Shown in pieces: positions 33,421 to 46,153 of a stretch of 64,000 nt of DNA; the first letter of the stretch is position 1; every line of letters starts with the position of its first letter. A program made the translations under genes and the position numbers. The notes below the pieces were generated by a model. The model did no database searches, had not been told where the DNA came from, and saw nothing but the letters and a program-made list of their open reading frames with translations. Source of the DNA: Zingiber officinale (lineage: Eukaryota > Streptophyta > Magnoliopsida > Zingiberales > Zingiberaceae); NCBI RefSeq assembly GCF_018446385.1, contig NC_056000.1:37051511-37115510 (forward strand). The letters run 5' to 3'.

Positions 33421-35851
33421 TGTTGGTTAGTCCTAGGAAAACGTACCGATTCCATTGTACAAAAATTTTTGTACAAGTGTCGAACCTTTCCTTAAATAAC
33501 CTATTGTGTTCTTTAGAAGTTAAATTAGGAATCGCAGACGGAACTTAACATCATTTATTCCAAATTTAACTTATCTATTCTTAATGGTTTAGATTTGAAT
33601 CGCAAACGGAACTTAACACTATTGATTCAAATCCACCTATGTTATTAATTCCATTAAATATTAATTTCCAAAATTGGCTTCCAGGACTGCATGGTGAGGC
33701 ACATGACCTTCTTGGATATGGAGCAACCACCACCGCCTAGACAAAGCCTTTTAAGGAAAGCTAATATTTAATTTCCTTAAATAACTCTAGGTTAACCAAA
33801 AAGAACAATCGAATCACAAATTCGAAAAAGAAGAAAACACAAACTCGAAAAATAAATTCGATAAACTAGATCTAATTGCCTCTTGTATTTAGAATTCTTA
33901 CAAAGAAAATAACTAGTATGATGCGGAAGAAAACTACTAGTTATACCTTCTCTTTGTAAGCTAATGACCTCAAGATCTTCTGCCGTATTCCTCGCCTCGC
34001 CTTGGACATCGTGTGGGTGACGATCCTCCAAGATGAATACCACCCAAAAGCTTCTTCCTCTTCTTCTAAAATCCGGCCACCACCACCACCAAGGAGAAGA
34101 GAGCAAAAGGGAAAAGAGAAGGGAGAAAGAGGGTTGATCACTTGAGGTTCTCCAAGCAAGAGAATAAGAATTGTTTCTCATGAAGCCTCCTCACCCCTTC
34201 TTTTATATTAGTTGCTCAAGGCAAATAAGGGAAGAATTTTTATAAAAATTAAAATCTTCCTCTAGCTTTTCCTTTTCCCTTTTAATTTTCCTTTTCTTTC
34301 CTCTTGATTGAATCAATCACTAAATCAACTAGATGATGATATTTTTTATAATTGGCTGGCCCCTTGCTTGGGCTCCAAGCAAGGTGGCCGACCACCACAT
34401 CAAGAATAAGGAAATATATATTTTTTAAAAAAAATTACAAGAAGAAATCCTCTTATAAAATTTACAAGCTCTCTTTCCTAAAGTAGGAGTTAAAAAAGGA
34501 AAGTTCTAAAAATTAAAACCATGTTTTAAAATTTAAAACTTCTCTTATAAAATTTTCTTTTTTAACAAGATGATAGAAAATTTAAATTTTAAAACTTATC
34601 TTCCTTTTTTTCTTAAACCATAAGGATGGTTAAAAAAGGAAAGTTTTAAAAACTTTTAAATTCTCTTTTAAAACATGTGACCTAATTCAAATAAGAAAAG
34701 TTTTAAAATTTAAAATCTCTCTTTTAAAACTTGTAGCTTTCTTCAAAGAGAAGATTTTAAAAATTTAAAACACCCCTCCTATTTGAATTAATCTTGGTCG
34801 ACCACTACATGCTTGGTCACCAAGCAATAGGGCCGACCCCTATAAAGAGGATGTGGCCGGCCCTTGCTTGGTCACCAAGCATTGGGCCGACCCCCTTCTT
34901 GGACACCAAGATGAGCCTTTCTTTGGATGGACTTGAGGCTTTAATGAGGCTACGACAGGGACCTAGAGGAGAAATTGATTTTGGCCTTCCGATGAGCTTG
35001 AGTATCCCGTGCTCGCCCCGAACACAGAACTCAAGTTCATCGATAATAACTCATTCCACTAGAGAGTTATTATCGCACTACCGCACCAATCCCAAATTAC
35101 ATTATGGGCTCCTACTTATCATGAGTGTGTTAGTCTCCCTGTGTTTAAGATAACAAATATTCACTAATTAAGTAAGTTACTGACAACTCACTTAATTAAT
35201 ATCTAGCTCCAAGAGTAGTACCACTCAACTTCATTGTCATGTCGGACTAAGTCCACCTGCAGGGTTTAACATGGCAATCCTTATGAGCTCCTCTTGGGGA
35301 CATTTTCAACCTAGATAACTAGGACACAGATTCCTTCTATAATTAACAACACATACTATAAGTAATATCATTTCTCAACTTATCGGACATATTGATTTAT
35401 CGAGCTAAACTTCATCCTTTGATAAACTAAAGAAATAAATATTAAATATATGTGCTTATTATTATATTAGGATTAAGAGCACACACTTCCATAATAACTT
35501 AGGTTTAGTTCTTTTATTAAGTCAGTACAAAAAGAACTTACCTAAATGGTCCTACTCAATATACTTAGAGTGTATTAGTGCAATTTATTAATCAAGATAA
35601 ACTAATACTTAATTACACTACGACTATTCCGATGGTTTGTTCCTTTCCATCTTAGTCGTGAGCAACTGTTTATAATTTATAAAGAACCGTCAACATGATC
35701 TTCTGTGTGTGACACCACACACCATGTTGTCTACTATATAAATTAATTGAATAATTATATTTAACAAATAAATGTAGATATTGACCAATGTGATTCTTTT
35801 ATTTCAAAATTAAATGTTTACAAAAGCTAGGCTTTTTTATACACTCCAACA
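33421..35851 (-). repeat. Copia A 3' LTR
   Basis: 2431 bp, TGTTGG...CCAACA, close to the partner at 40945-43413 with scattered substitutions and small indels. A minus-strand frame of 129 codons (33792-34181) is retained in both LTRs, but it lies in low-complexity and splice-like sequence and I do not call it a gene. Confidence 0.9.
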
Positions 35852-35873
35852 ATCTCCCACTTATATTAAAAGA

Positions 35874-38800
35874 CTAAGCTGCCATATCTATTGCCATACA
35901 TCTAATTCCCATCCCCTCCACATGCCGATCAAAAGCTTTCGCCGGAAGGGCCTTAGTGAAAGGATCTGCCAGGTTATCTGCTGATGCAATCTTGGCGACG
36001 ACAACTTCTCCTCGCTTGACGATGTCTCGTATCAGGTGGTACTTGCGCTCTATATGTTTACTTGTCTTATGGGCTCGTGGTTCCTTCAAGTTTGAAACTG
36101 CACCGCTATTATCACAATAAATTGTGATGATTTTGGGTAAACCAGGAATCACATCTAAGTCCATTAGAAAGTTCCTGAGCTATACAACTTCTTTTGCTGC
36201 CTCAGAGGCTGCAACATACTCAGCTTCCATGGTTGAGTCCGACACGCATTTCTGCTTAACACTCATCCATGCAATGGCTCCACCTCCTAGAGTAAACACA
36301 TAGCCTGACGTAGACTTACTATTGTCCCTATCTGATTGGAAGTCCGAATTCGTGTAACCCACAGGGAGCAAATCGTCTGCTTGGTAGACTAGCATATAAT
36401 CTCTAGTCCTTTTCAGGTACTTCAATATATGCTTTATAGCAGTCCAATGTTCTTGTACAGGGTTACTCTGATATCTGCTAACCATGCCCATGACAAAATA
36501 GATATCAGGTCTCGTACATAACATTGCATACATAAGGCTTCCTACAGCCGAAGCATAAGGAACTGCCTTCATGTCCTCTATTTCCTTTGATGCCTTCGGA
36601 GACATCTCTTTAGATAAGACTACTCCATGCCTAAAAGGTAAGAAACCTTTCTTGGAGTTTTGTATGCTAAAACGAGCAAGGATTGTATCTATATATAAAG
36701 CTTGGAATAGGCACAATATTCTTTTCTTGCGATCCCTTATAACTTTGATCCCAAGAATGTGTGCACATTCTCCTAAGTCCTTCATATCAAATTGTTTGGA
36801 CAACCATACCCTTACGTCCGATAATACCTTGACATTGTTGCCAATTAACAAAATATCATCTACGTATAGTACAAGAAATACCACCACGTTTTCGTTACAC
36901 TTCTTGTATACACAAGACTCATCCGGACACTGAATAAATCCATATGATTGGATTACTTCATTAAACCGGATGTTCCAAGATCTTGAAGCTTGCTTCAGGC
37001 CATAAATGGACCGATTGAGCTTGCACACTAGATGCTCTTTGCCTTTTTCAATAAATCCCTCTAGTTGCTTCATATGGATGTTTTCTTCAAGAATTCCATT
37101 AAGGAATGTTGTCTTGACATCCATTTGCCAAATCTCATAATCCATATGAGCAGCAATGGATAAGAGTATCCGGATATACTTAAGCATGGCTACCGGTGAA
37201 AAAGTCTCCTCATAGTCGATTCCCTCTTTTTGAGTATACCCTTTCGCAACAAGCCTTGCTTTGAAGGTTTCTACATTCCCATCTGTCCCTCTTTTCCTTT
37301 TGTAGATCCACTTGTATCCAATGACTTTTACACCATCAGGTGGTTCTACAAGCTCTCAGACCTTATTAGAATACATAGATTCTATTTCAGAATTCATTGT
37401 CTTTTGCCAAGATATTGCATCTATATCTTGGAGTGCTTCGTCATATGTTCGGGGATCAGGTTCATGTTTACCTGGGATCAAGTCCGAAGACTCTCCCAAA
37501 AACATGAATCTCTCAGGTTGCCTCACAACCCTCCCACTACGACGAGGCACTGTCTCTGGCTGTGTATCATGTGTGACACGTGTTGTAGTTTCTTGTGGTA
37601 CTTCATCTTGTACTATTGGTATTAAAGTAGACGTATCCTCTCTTATTTCTTCTAGAACTATTTCACTCGTGGGCTTATGGTTCATTACATAATCTTCTTC
37701 TAAAAAACGAGCATTGGTGCTAACAATGATCTTCTGGTTTTTAGGATTATAAAACAAACCACCTTCGTTCCTTTAGGATATCCCACAAACAGACAAACTT
37801 CTGTACATGATTCCAACTTGTCAGTATCTCCCTTCACCACATGTGCTGGACTACCCCATATCTGGATATAATTCAGACTAGGCTTACGCCCATTCCATAA
37901 TTTCATGGGAGTAGAAGGAACTGTTTTAAAAGGTACCATATTCAGAATGTACATTGCTGTTTCAGAGCATATCCCCAAAATGAATTTGGTAATTTTGAAT
38001 AACTCATCATCGATCTAACCATTTCCATAAGAATCCTATTCCTCCGTTCTGCCACATCATTCTGTTGGGGTGTACCAGGTGCAGACAATTGAAATTGAAT
38101 CCCGACTTCTGATAAGTAATTCCTAAACTCTCCAAAAAGGTATTCGCCACCACGGTCAGACCGTAGTGTCTTGATACTTTTACCAAGACGTTTCTCCACA
38201 TTAGCCCTATATTCTTTGAACTTGTCAAAGCATTCAGACTTGCAGCGCATCAGGTAAATGTATCAGTATCTTGAATAATCGTCTATAAAGGAGACGAAGT
38301 ATTCATAACCACCTCTTGCCTGGATAGACATAGGACCACACAAATCATAATGAACCAGTTCTAACGCATCTTTGGCTCTATACCCCTTGGCCTTAAAGGG
38401 TCTCTTGGTTATTTTACCTTCCAAGCAAGATTCACATGTTGGAAAGTTTTCCAACTCTAATGAACCCAAGAGTCCATCGGCTACAAGCCTTTGAATCCTA
38501 CTTAAGTTAATATGACCAAACCTTAGATGCTAAAAATACATTTGGTTCATTTCCGAAGGTTCTTTTCTCTTATTAGAGTTAGAAGATGTGTTATTAATTT
38601 TCATTTTTTGCTTTGTGGGAGAAATTAGATTTCAAGTATATAAATTGTCAACCAATGTACCAGAACAGATAATCACCTTATTTCTCTTTATAACCACATT
38701 GTTACTAAAAGAAACTGAATATCCATCCAAATATAGTTTAGAAACTGAAATTAAATTCTTTCTAAAATTGGGTACATAAAGACAATTTCTTAAAACCAAA

Positions 38801-39039
38801 TTTCTATTCCTATCAAAAGATAAGTAGATGTCTCCCACTGCAACAGTCGCCACCTTAGTAGCATTGCCCATGTAGACGGTTATCTCTCCTTCAAATAGTC
38901 GTCGGGTTTCCTGGAACCCCTGCAAAGAATTGCAGACATGATCAGTGGCTCCCGTATCTACACACCATGTGTTGGTAGATAACACCGCTAAACATGTTTC
39001 AACTTCTAGAGCATGAGATATACCTTTATTATTCTGATT
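35874..39039 (-). pseudogene. Copia A pol: protease, integrase, RT, RNase H (decayed)
   Basis: Protease near 38950 retains WCVDTGATDHVC. The GAG-pre-integrase and integrase pieces (38469 down to 37942) show LVHYDLCGPM, FIDDYSRY, LRSDRGGEYLFGEF and AERRNR, the D, D, E catalytic residues. A 335-codon open stretch (37187-36180) holds the RT with YGLKQASRSW and the catalytic LYVDDILLIGN. RNase H runs to the end at 35874 (CDNSGAVSNLKEP, then HIERKYHLIRD). In-frame stops (for example near 38263, 38632 and 36180) and a frame change near 37700 separate the pieces, so the polyprotein is not made whole. Confidence 0.9.
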
Positions 39040-39843
39040 CCTACGAGGACAGTCCGCCTTCCAATGTCCTGACTGCTTGCAGATGAAGCACTTGCCCTTC
39101 GGCTTCTTCATTCCAGCTTTTTGTCCATTACCCTGAGGTTTATTCACATTTTTTGCTGAAAAGACCTATTTCTTCTTCTTCTTGCTTTTCGACTTAGAAG
39201 TAGAACCATTTTCAGCATAGTGAATCTGAGAACTTTGACGAAAAATACCTTCTGCTGCCTGTAGTTCTGTCAGAAGTTCAGCCAACGTATACTCTCTTTT
39301 GTTCATGTTATAGTTCAGGCGGAACTGCTCAAAACTTCTGGGTAGCGTTTGGAAAATTATATCGACCTAGGTTTCCCCATCGATTTTTCCTCCAAGAACT
39401 TGTATTTCATTCAGATATGTCATCATTTTGAGGATATGATCCCTTACGGGTGTCCCCTCAGACATGGTGGTTGTCATTAGCTTTCTCATTGTCTCTTGTC
39501 TAGCAGTCCGACTCTGGTGCCCAAAGAGTTCTTTGAGATTGTTCATTATATCATAAGCTGTTGATAAATCTTGATGCTGATGTTGCAATATATTTGACAT
39601 TGATGCCAAAATGTAACACTGCGCCATCTCATCAGCTTTTATCCATTTTTTATGATACTCAATCTCCTCTGGGGTAGAGTCACCGTCAGGTGCATCAGGG
39701 CAAGCCTTAGTCAATACAAACTTATAGCTTTCAGCAGTAAGAACAATGCCCAGATTTCTTTTCCAATTAATATAGTTGGGACCAGTAAGTTTGTTCTCTT
39801 TCAGTATAATGGTTAGTGGGTTGAAAGTCATCCTAAGAATCAC
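39040..39843 (-). pseudogene. Copia A gag (decayed)
   Basis: Opens at 39843 with LKENKLTGPNYINWKRNLGI, the N-terminal signature of copia Gag proteins. It runs 158 codons to a stop at 39367, then continues after that and a second stop to a CCHC zinc knuckle CFICKQSGHWKADCP near 39060. It would package the element's RNA. The two stops inactivate this copy. Confidence 0.85.
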
Positions 39844-40944
39844 AAAAATAAACTTTGGTCAAGACTCTAAATTTAGAATAATATTGATTCCTCAAACAAT
39901 TCTATTTTAAATTAACCAACACCTCAAATCACCGTGAATATTGCATGTCACATTAGTGTGGACGTATACAAATTCAACATTTGTAAGAGAAGGGTGTGAC
40001 CCATTAATTTTATTATCTTGTCATCCTAACTTTATGACAAATAAAATTAATAGTTGGTTTCACTTTGGTCACACAATACAATAGCAGTGACTCCGTTGGG
40101 GAGGATACTATTGAATGCGTATAAGTGTATACCATTACTTGATACTAAGTCCATTAAATAGGATTGTGCCCCTTCAATTTGAGAAGATCACACGCTCCTA
40201 AATAATTTCCTATAACCATCCATTAAGAAAATTTGTTCTAGTGATCCGCAACAAATCCATCCATTGTGGAGGGAGGCACTCAGAGCCAACACGCAAACTT
40301 GTTGCATCACTTACAAACGAGTAATAGAGACCATGAGATTTATTAAAATCTCTCTCCCACTTAGTTATTTAAAAATGAGGATTTTAACCTATGCTAGCAT
40401 ATATCACATGTATATAAACATCACAGTAAATAAAAGCAATAAATTTATAAATTAATTTTTCAATTATTATGGCATTTTCCTTCACTATCTTCAGTATGCT
40501 CCAACCCTAGCTGCTGTCATCTTTAGCCACCGCCATCGGGTCGAGTTGTCGCATATATCTTGCTTCTTATTCCGCTGCGCCTCTGGTCCTCCAATAGCAC
40601 CACGCCTCACAAAGATACGATCCGCGACAAAATAGAATTTTACATATATCGATCATATATTCCATAAAAGGAATGTACATGTATTCTAGATCGAACAAAA
40701 ATAAAATTTTAAAAATAATACAGCTTCTGCTGTATTAGATACATACAATCATGCACACACAAAATATTACCCTTGACATGCCCAAGGGTCCAATCACACA
40801 CAACATCTATAAGCCATAATAGTTGGAGCATGCAACCAAAGAGTTAGCACATCCTACTATTATCCTGCCTAAATTATGTATGACATATGCATAACCTATT
40901 TGAATTCTAAACACACAGAGGCAAACCCTAGCTCTGATACTAAT
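39844..40944 (-). other. Copia A leader between 5' LTR and gag
   Basis: About 1.1 kb of non-coding leader. It contains one copy (about 39925-40060) of a block with GTGTGGACGTATACAAA and ATTTGTAAGAG that is expanded to four copies in copia B. The primer-binding complement lies at the right end next to the LTR. Confidence 0.75.
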
Positions 40945-43413
40945 TGTTGGTTAGTCCTAGGAAAACGTACCGGTTCTACTGTATAAAATTTTTTGTACAA
41001 GTGTCGAACCTTTCCTTAAATAACCTATTGTGTTCTTTAGAAGTTAAATTAGGAATCGCAGACGGAACTTAACATCATTGATTCCAAATTTAACTTATCT
41101 GTTCTTAATGGTTTAGATTTGAATCGCAAGCGGAACTTAACACTATTGATTCAAATCCACATATGTTATTAATTTCATTAAATATTAATTTCCAAAATTA
41201 GCTTCCAAAACTGCATGGCGAGACACATGGTCTTCTTGGATATGGGAGCAACCACCACCGCCTAGACAAAGCCTTTTAAGGAAAACTAATATTTAATTTC
41301 CTTAAATAACTCTAGGTTAACCAAAAAGAACAACCGAATCACAAATTCGAAAAAGAAGAAAACACAAACTCGAAAAATAAATTCGATAAACTAGATCTAA
41401 TTGCCTCTTGTATTTAGAATTCTTACAAAGAAAATAACTAGTATGATGCAGAAGAAAACTACTAGTTATACCTTCTCTTTGTAAGCTAATAACTTCAAGA
41501 TCTTCTGCCGTATTCCTCGCCTCGCCTTGGACGTCATGTGGGCGACGACCCTCCAAGATGAACACCACCCAAAAGCTTCTTCCTCTTCTTCTAAAATCCG
41601 GCCACCACCACCACCAAGGAGAAAAGAGCAAAAGGGAAAAGAGAAGGGAGAGGGAGGGTCGGCCACTTGAGGTTCTCCAAGCAAGAGAATAAGAATTGTG
41701 TCTCACGAAGCCTCCTCACCCCTTCTTTTATATTAGTTGCTCAAGGCAAATAAGGGAAGAATTTTTACAAAAATTAAAATCTTCCTCTAGCTTTTCCTTT
41801 TCCCTTTTAATTTTCCTTTTCTTTCCTCTTAATTGAATCAATCACCAAATCAATTAGATGATGATATTTTTTATAATTGGCCGGCCCCTTGCTTGGGCTC
41901 CAAGCAAGGTGGCCGACCACCACATCAAGAATAAGGAAATATATTTTTTAAAAAAAATTTTACAAGAAGAAATCCTCTTATAAAATTTACAAACTCTCTT
42001 TCCTAAAGTAGGAGTTAAAAAAGGAAAGTTCTAAAAATTAAAACCATGTTTTAAAATTTAAAACTTTTCTTATAAAATTTCCTTTTTTAACAAGATGATA
42101 GAAAATTTAAATTTTAAAACTTATCTTCCTTTTTTTCTTAAACCATGAGGATGGTTAAAAAAAGAAAGTTTTAAAAACTTTTAAATTCTCTTTTAAAACA
42201 TATGGCCTAATTCAAATAAGGAAAATTTTTAAATTTAAAATCTCTCTTTTAAAACTTGTAGTTTTCTTCAAAGAAAAGATTTTAAATTAAAACTTGTAGT
42301 TTTCTTCAAAGAAAAGATTTTAAAAATTCAAAGCACCCCTCCTATTTGAATTAATCTTGGTCGACTCCTACATGCTTGGTCACCAAGCAATAGGGTCGGC
42401 CCCTATAAAGAGGATGTGGTCGGCCCTTACTTGGTCACCAAGCATTGGGTCGGCCCCCTTCTTGGACACCAAGATGGACTTTTCTTTGGATGGACTTGAG
42501 GCTTTAATGAGGCTACGCCAGGGACCTAGAGGAGAAATTGGTTTTGGCCTTCCGATGAGCTTAAATATCCCGTGCTCGCCCCGAACACACAATTCAAGTT
42601 CATCGATAATAACTTATTCCACTAGAGAGTTATTATCGCACTACCACACCAATCCCAAATTACATTATGAGCTCCTTCTTATCATGAGTGTATTAGTCTC
42701 CCTGTGTTTAAGATAACAAATGTCCACTAATTAAGTAAGTTATTGACAACTCACTTAATTAATATCTAGCTCCAAGAGTAGTACCACTCAACTTCATTGT
42801 CATGTCGGACTAAGTCCACCTGCAGGGTTTAACATGACAATCCTTATGAGCTCCTCTTGGGGGCATTCTCAACCTAGATAACTAGGACACAGATTCCTTC
42901 TATAATCAACAACACACGCTATAAGTAATATCATTTCCCAACTTATCGGGCATATTGATTTATCGAACTAAACCTCACCCTTTGATAAGTCAAAGAAATA
43001 AATATTAAATATATGTGCTTGTTATTATATTAGGATTAAGAGCACACACTTCCATAATAACTAAGGTTTAGTTCTTTTATTAAGTCAGTACAAAAAGAAC
43101 TTACCTAAATGGTCCTACTCAATACACTCAGAGTGTACCAGTGTAATTTATTAATCAAGATAAACTAATACTTAATTACACAACGACTATTCTGATGGTT
43201 TGTTCCTTTCCATCTTAGTTATGAGCAACTATTTATAATTTATAAAGAACTGACAACATGATCTTCTGAGTGTGACACCATACACCATGTTATCTACTTA
43301 TATAAATTAATTGAACAATTACATTTACAAATAAATGTAGATTTTGACCAATGTAATTCTTTTATTTCAAATAAATGTTTACAAAAGCTAGGCTTTTAGT
43401 ATACACTCCAACA
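40945..43413 (-). repeat. Copia A 5' LTR
   Basis: 2469 bp with the same ends as the 3' LTR. It has an extra tandem copy of AACTTGTAGTTTTCTTCAAA at about 42290-42325, which accounts for most of the length difference. Element promoter and transcript start should lie here on the minus strand. Confidence 0.9.
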
Positions 43414-44609
43414 TGTTCATCTGAGGCAATCATGCATCCTGCAAAATATGTTAGTCCAAAAAACCAACCATACCCTACAAAACAAATTTAGCACAACATA
43501 GACATGATAAATAAATATTTGACAATCTTCAGACTGTCTGGTTCCGACTTCGGATTTCCAACCGAAAACCCTAGGTCGAACCGACGCCTACTGTTCCCTC
43601 ACCGGAGAGCGCGTCCTCACCTACTCCACTCAAGAGAGTTTACCTGTTGGTAGTTGATCCTCCAGACCAATTGGACTTTTGCTCAGTGTCCGAAGCTTCC
43701 GATCTTCATGCTGGACGTCCGCTCCACGACCCGTTCAATCTTCCACCTGGTTCGCGACACCAGAATTTCAACCTAGGGTTACCATCCCCTAAGATTTTGC
43801 CCGAAGCTCTCGACCCGGAAAGACTTTTCACCTAGGGTTACATCCCCCTAGTATTTTCTCTTTGCTTAACCGCAGCTAGGACTTTTCCTCACCTAGAGTT
43901 ATCACCCCTTAAAACCTAGGGTTACCACCTCCTACGATTTTCCACCTGCCTAACCGCAGCTAGAACTTTTATCTAAGTACATTTAGGACTTTCCTATAAA
44001 TTCATTCAACTTGTTAGATAATAAGGTAACCTAACTTTGAACCCTTTAACATAATCAAAATACAAGTTCTAACTTTGAACCCTTTAACATAATCAAAATA
44101 CAAGTTCGGCTGTCGGATGCTTTCCATTCCAATATTTTTTTTTGTTTTGACTAAATTATGATGATGAGAAGCTAAAATTTTGCAACATACAAGTAAAATA
44201 CATTATTGGTGAAATAATATAAATTAAATTTTGTTTAAAAGTATTCCTTAGATTGATATTCAACCGTGCTAAAAGCCTGTTGTTTAGTCTTTAGAAATGA
44301 ATTTAATTTTTTTTTTAAAAAAATTCAAAATATGAATTTAAAGTTTTCAAAAAATTTCTATATATATATGTATATATATATACACTTCTAAGTTATATCA
44401 CATAATCAAGTTTAAACTTCTTGTAACACTTAAAAATTATTTAAAATTTTATAATGCCTCATGTCTATAAAAAATCATAATACGTCGAACTACTATCCAA
44501 GTTTATTATGGCAATATGTACCATGTAAACAAACATGAATATGATATTTTGCAAAACAAATCCATCTAAAAAAAATGTAATTTATCTCCTTTTTAATCTG
44601 TCTTTTAAA
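43414..44609. other. Intergenic with LTR-like remnant and a 38-bp tandem duplication
   Basis: 43500-43990 is LTR-like, with repeats of CACCTAGGGTTA and TAACCGCAGCTAG, but no ends or coding parts were found. At 44031-44068 and 44069-44106 there is an exact 38-bp tandem duplication (starting TAACTTTGAACCCTTTAACA). 44360-44385 is a TA-rich microsatellite. The rest is AT-rich and empty. Confidence 0.5.
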
Positions 44610-45217
44610 CCTCCACTGAAACATCAGCGTCCATGACATTGCATGGTTCAGCCGTGCTAGAGGTAAGTATGACTTTACGACCCTTGTGTTCTTAGTATGG
44701 AATCCAACTTTCTTAACCAGCTCCAGCCGTGCCGAATCATCATTGCATTATCAAAACTTTATTCTCCTGCTTCAACCTAGTAACCAACATCTTATTTGAG
44801 GATTCACGTATGTCCAGCACATCAACAATGCCGCATTGGATTTGGGCTATTTTCAGATTCTATGACACCACTAGGGCTGAGCAAAATAACGATCGAACCA
44901 AATTAACCGATCGAATCAATCAAAATAGGAAGTTTGGTTTGGCTAATTTGAAAATTCTTTTAAAAAAATATATATCAATTAATTTGGTTAGCTCCATTTG
45001 ATTTAGGATCTAAGATATCAATTTAACTTATTAAACTGAACTAGAGGTCATCAGCTGATTGCTCACCCTCGTACACAACCACATCTATTACTACATCAAG
45101 CATTTCTACTTCCTTCACCTTTCTGCCTTTTTCTTTCATGAAGATAGTCTTGCCTACACCACCCATGCGGTATATTTCAATAAGATTCAATTTATCATCA
45201 TTTCAGTGCATCAATAA
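44610..45217 (-). pseudogene. NLR fragment: partial NB-ARC domain
   Basis: Similar to the NLR1/NLR2 NB-ARC region on the minus strand, from the P-loop (TGCCTACACCACCCATG, complement, near 45150-45170) to just past RNBS-B (44610). It is broken by frameshifts, by the MITE at 44872-45071, and at 45217 by the start of the gypsy B LTR. The homology runs into the LTR in the middle of the codons preceding the P-loop. The CC half may therefore lie on the far side of gypsy B, beyond the right edge; the LRR half is missing on the left. Confidence 0.85.
44872..45071. mobile_element. Small hAT-like MITE inside the NLR fragment
   Basis: A 200-bp segment absent from NLR1 and NLR2 interrupts otherwise colinear NB-ARC sequence. 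It starts TAGGGCTGAGCAAAAT and ends TTGCTCACCCTCG, an imperfect inverted pair. Its flanks GACACCAC and TACACAAC each differ by one base from the uninterrupted GACACAAC in NLR2, as expected from an 8-bp duplication followed by mutation. Confidence 0.65.
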
Positions 45218-46112
45218 TGATACAGCAATGGAGAGACACCTATATGATACGGGGTCAATTATCAAGATAGAGGTCAAAATCAAGATTGTTAATGCTTAGG
45301 TGTCAAAGAGCCGAACAGATCAGGACAATTGCAATGGCCGGTTGGGTCAGTCAGGGCTCGACCTGTGGGAGACATGTCCGAGCAGACCATCCATCTGCCT
45401 CAGGATGATACGTAAGACAGCGGATACTCAATACGGAGCAGCAGGACGTCGAGGGAGACCGGATAACTTGTCCGAACAGGGGAAGGCATGTGCTACACAG
45501 CCATAGCACAGAAGAGCAACTGAGGTCGACAGAGCGGAGGGCTCTCAGCCGAGTGGCTACCTTGCTTGGCCAAGTAACGGGACCTGGCCATGAACGAAGT
45601 AGAGTCCTGGCCGAGCGGCTACCCCGCTCGGCCAAGCAACGAGACCACTGTAGTATCTCTCTATATCCTTTTGGGAGGTAGTGTCGCTGACATGAGGTAT
45701 GATCGATAGGCGGATCGTACGGTGAAAGCTTCTACTGTCTCGTCAGGGATATGCATGCCCTATTAAGATATGTTGTTAGAGATACTTTCCTGATAGGTCC
45801 TTTCATAGGACATATCGGAGAGTGTGCCCATGTCTCGAGAAGCATGCACGTCGCCCACCAGGGCTCTATATAAAGGGGAGTCCATAACCGGCAAAGGTAC
45901 GCATTATCTACTGTTTGCGCATAGTTCTACAGTTGCTCCACTTTTCTCCACATTCAGGTGACTGACTTGAGCATCGGAGGGCCAACGCCGGGGACCTCTT
46001 CCCTGGCTCGGTACTGACGTTATTTGTTTTGCAGAGCGGAGCGAGATCTTCAGCCGGTTAGCGAAGCCGCCACATCCCCAGTTTTCTACCTTCCCGCTTT
46101 TGGACAGGATCA
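45218..46112 (+). repeat. Gypsy B 5' LTR
   Basis: 895 bp, starting TGATACAGCAATGG and ending TTTTGGACAGGATCA, followed by TTTTGACGTCGTCTGTAGGA, the same primer-site region as in gypsy A with two changes. TATAAAGGG near 45871 may be the promoter. It has inserted into the NB-ARC fragment; the five bases before it are AATAA. Confidence 0.8.
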
Positions 46113-46153
46113 TTTTGACGTCGTCTGTAGGAACGTAACCTATATCCCAACGA

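Larger units (their letters stand above)
33421..43413 (-). mobile_element. Copia A: Ty1/copia LTR retrotransposon, minus strand, decayed
   Basis: A 10-kb element with long LTRs (33421-35851 and 40945-43413), each starting TGTTGG and ending CCAACA. The complement of a tRNA-iMet primer site (CTCTGATACTAAT) abuts the right LTR, and a PPT complement (ATCTCCCACTTAT) abuts the left LTR. Between them, on the minus strand, are gag, protease, integrase, RT and RNase H in the Ty1/copia order. The RT-RNase H sequence resembles the Angela/Tork group (tentative). Several stops break the polyprotein. The flanking 5 bp differ (CATAC and TGTTC), so there is no target duplication. Confidence 0.9.

Noticed and set aside
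33792..34181. A 129-codon frame in both copia A LTRs (also 41317-41706)
   Set aside because: It is kept in both because LTRs are copies of each other. The content is low complexity with no domain, so conservation is not evidence of coding.
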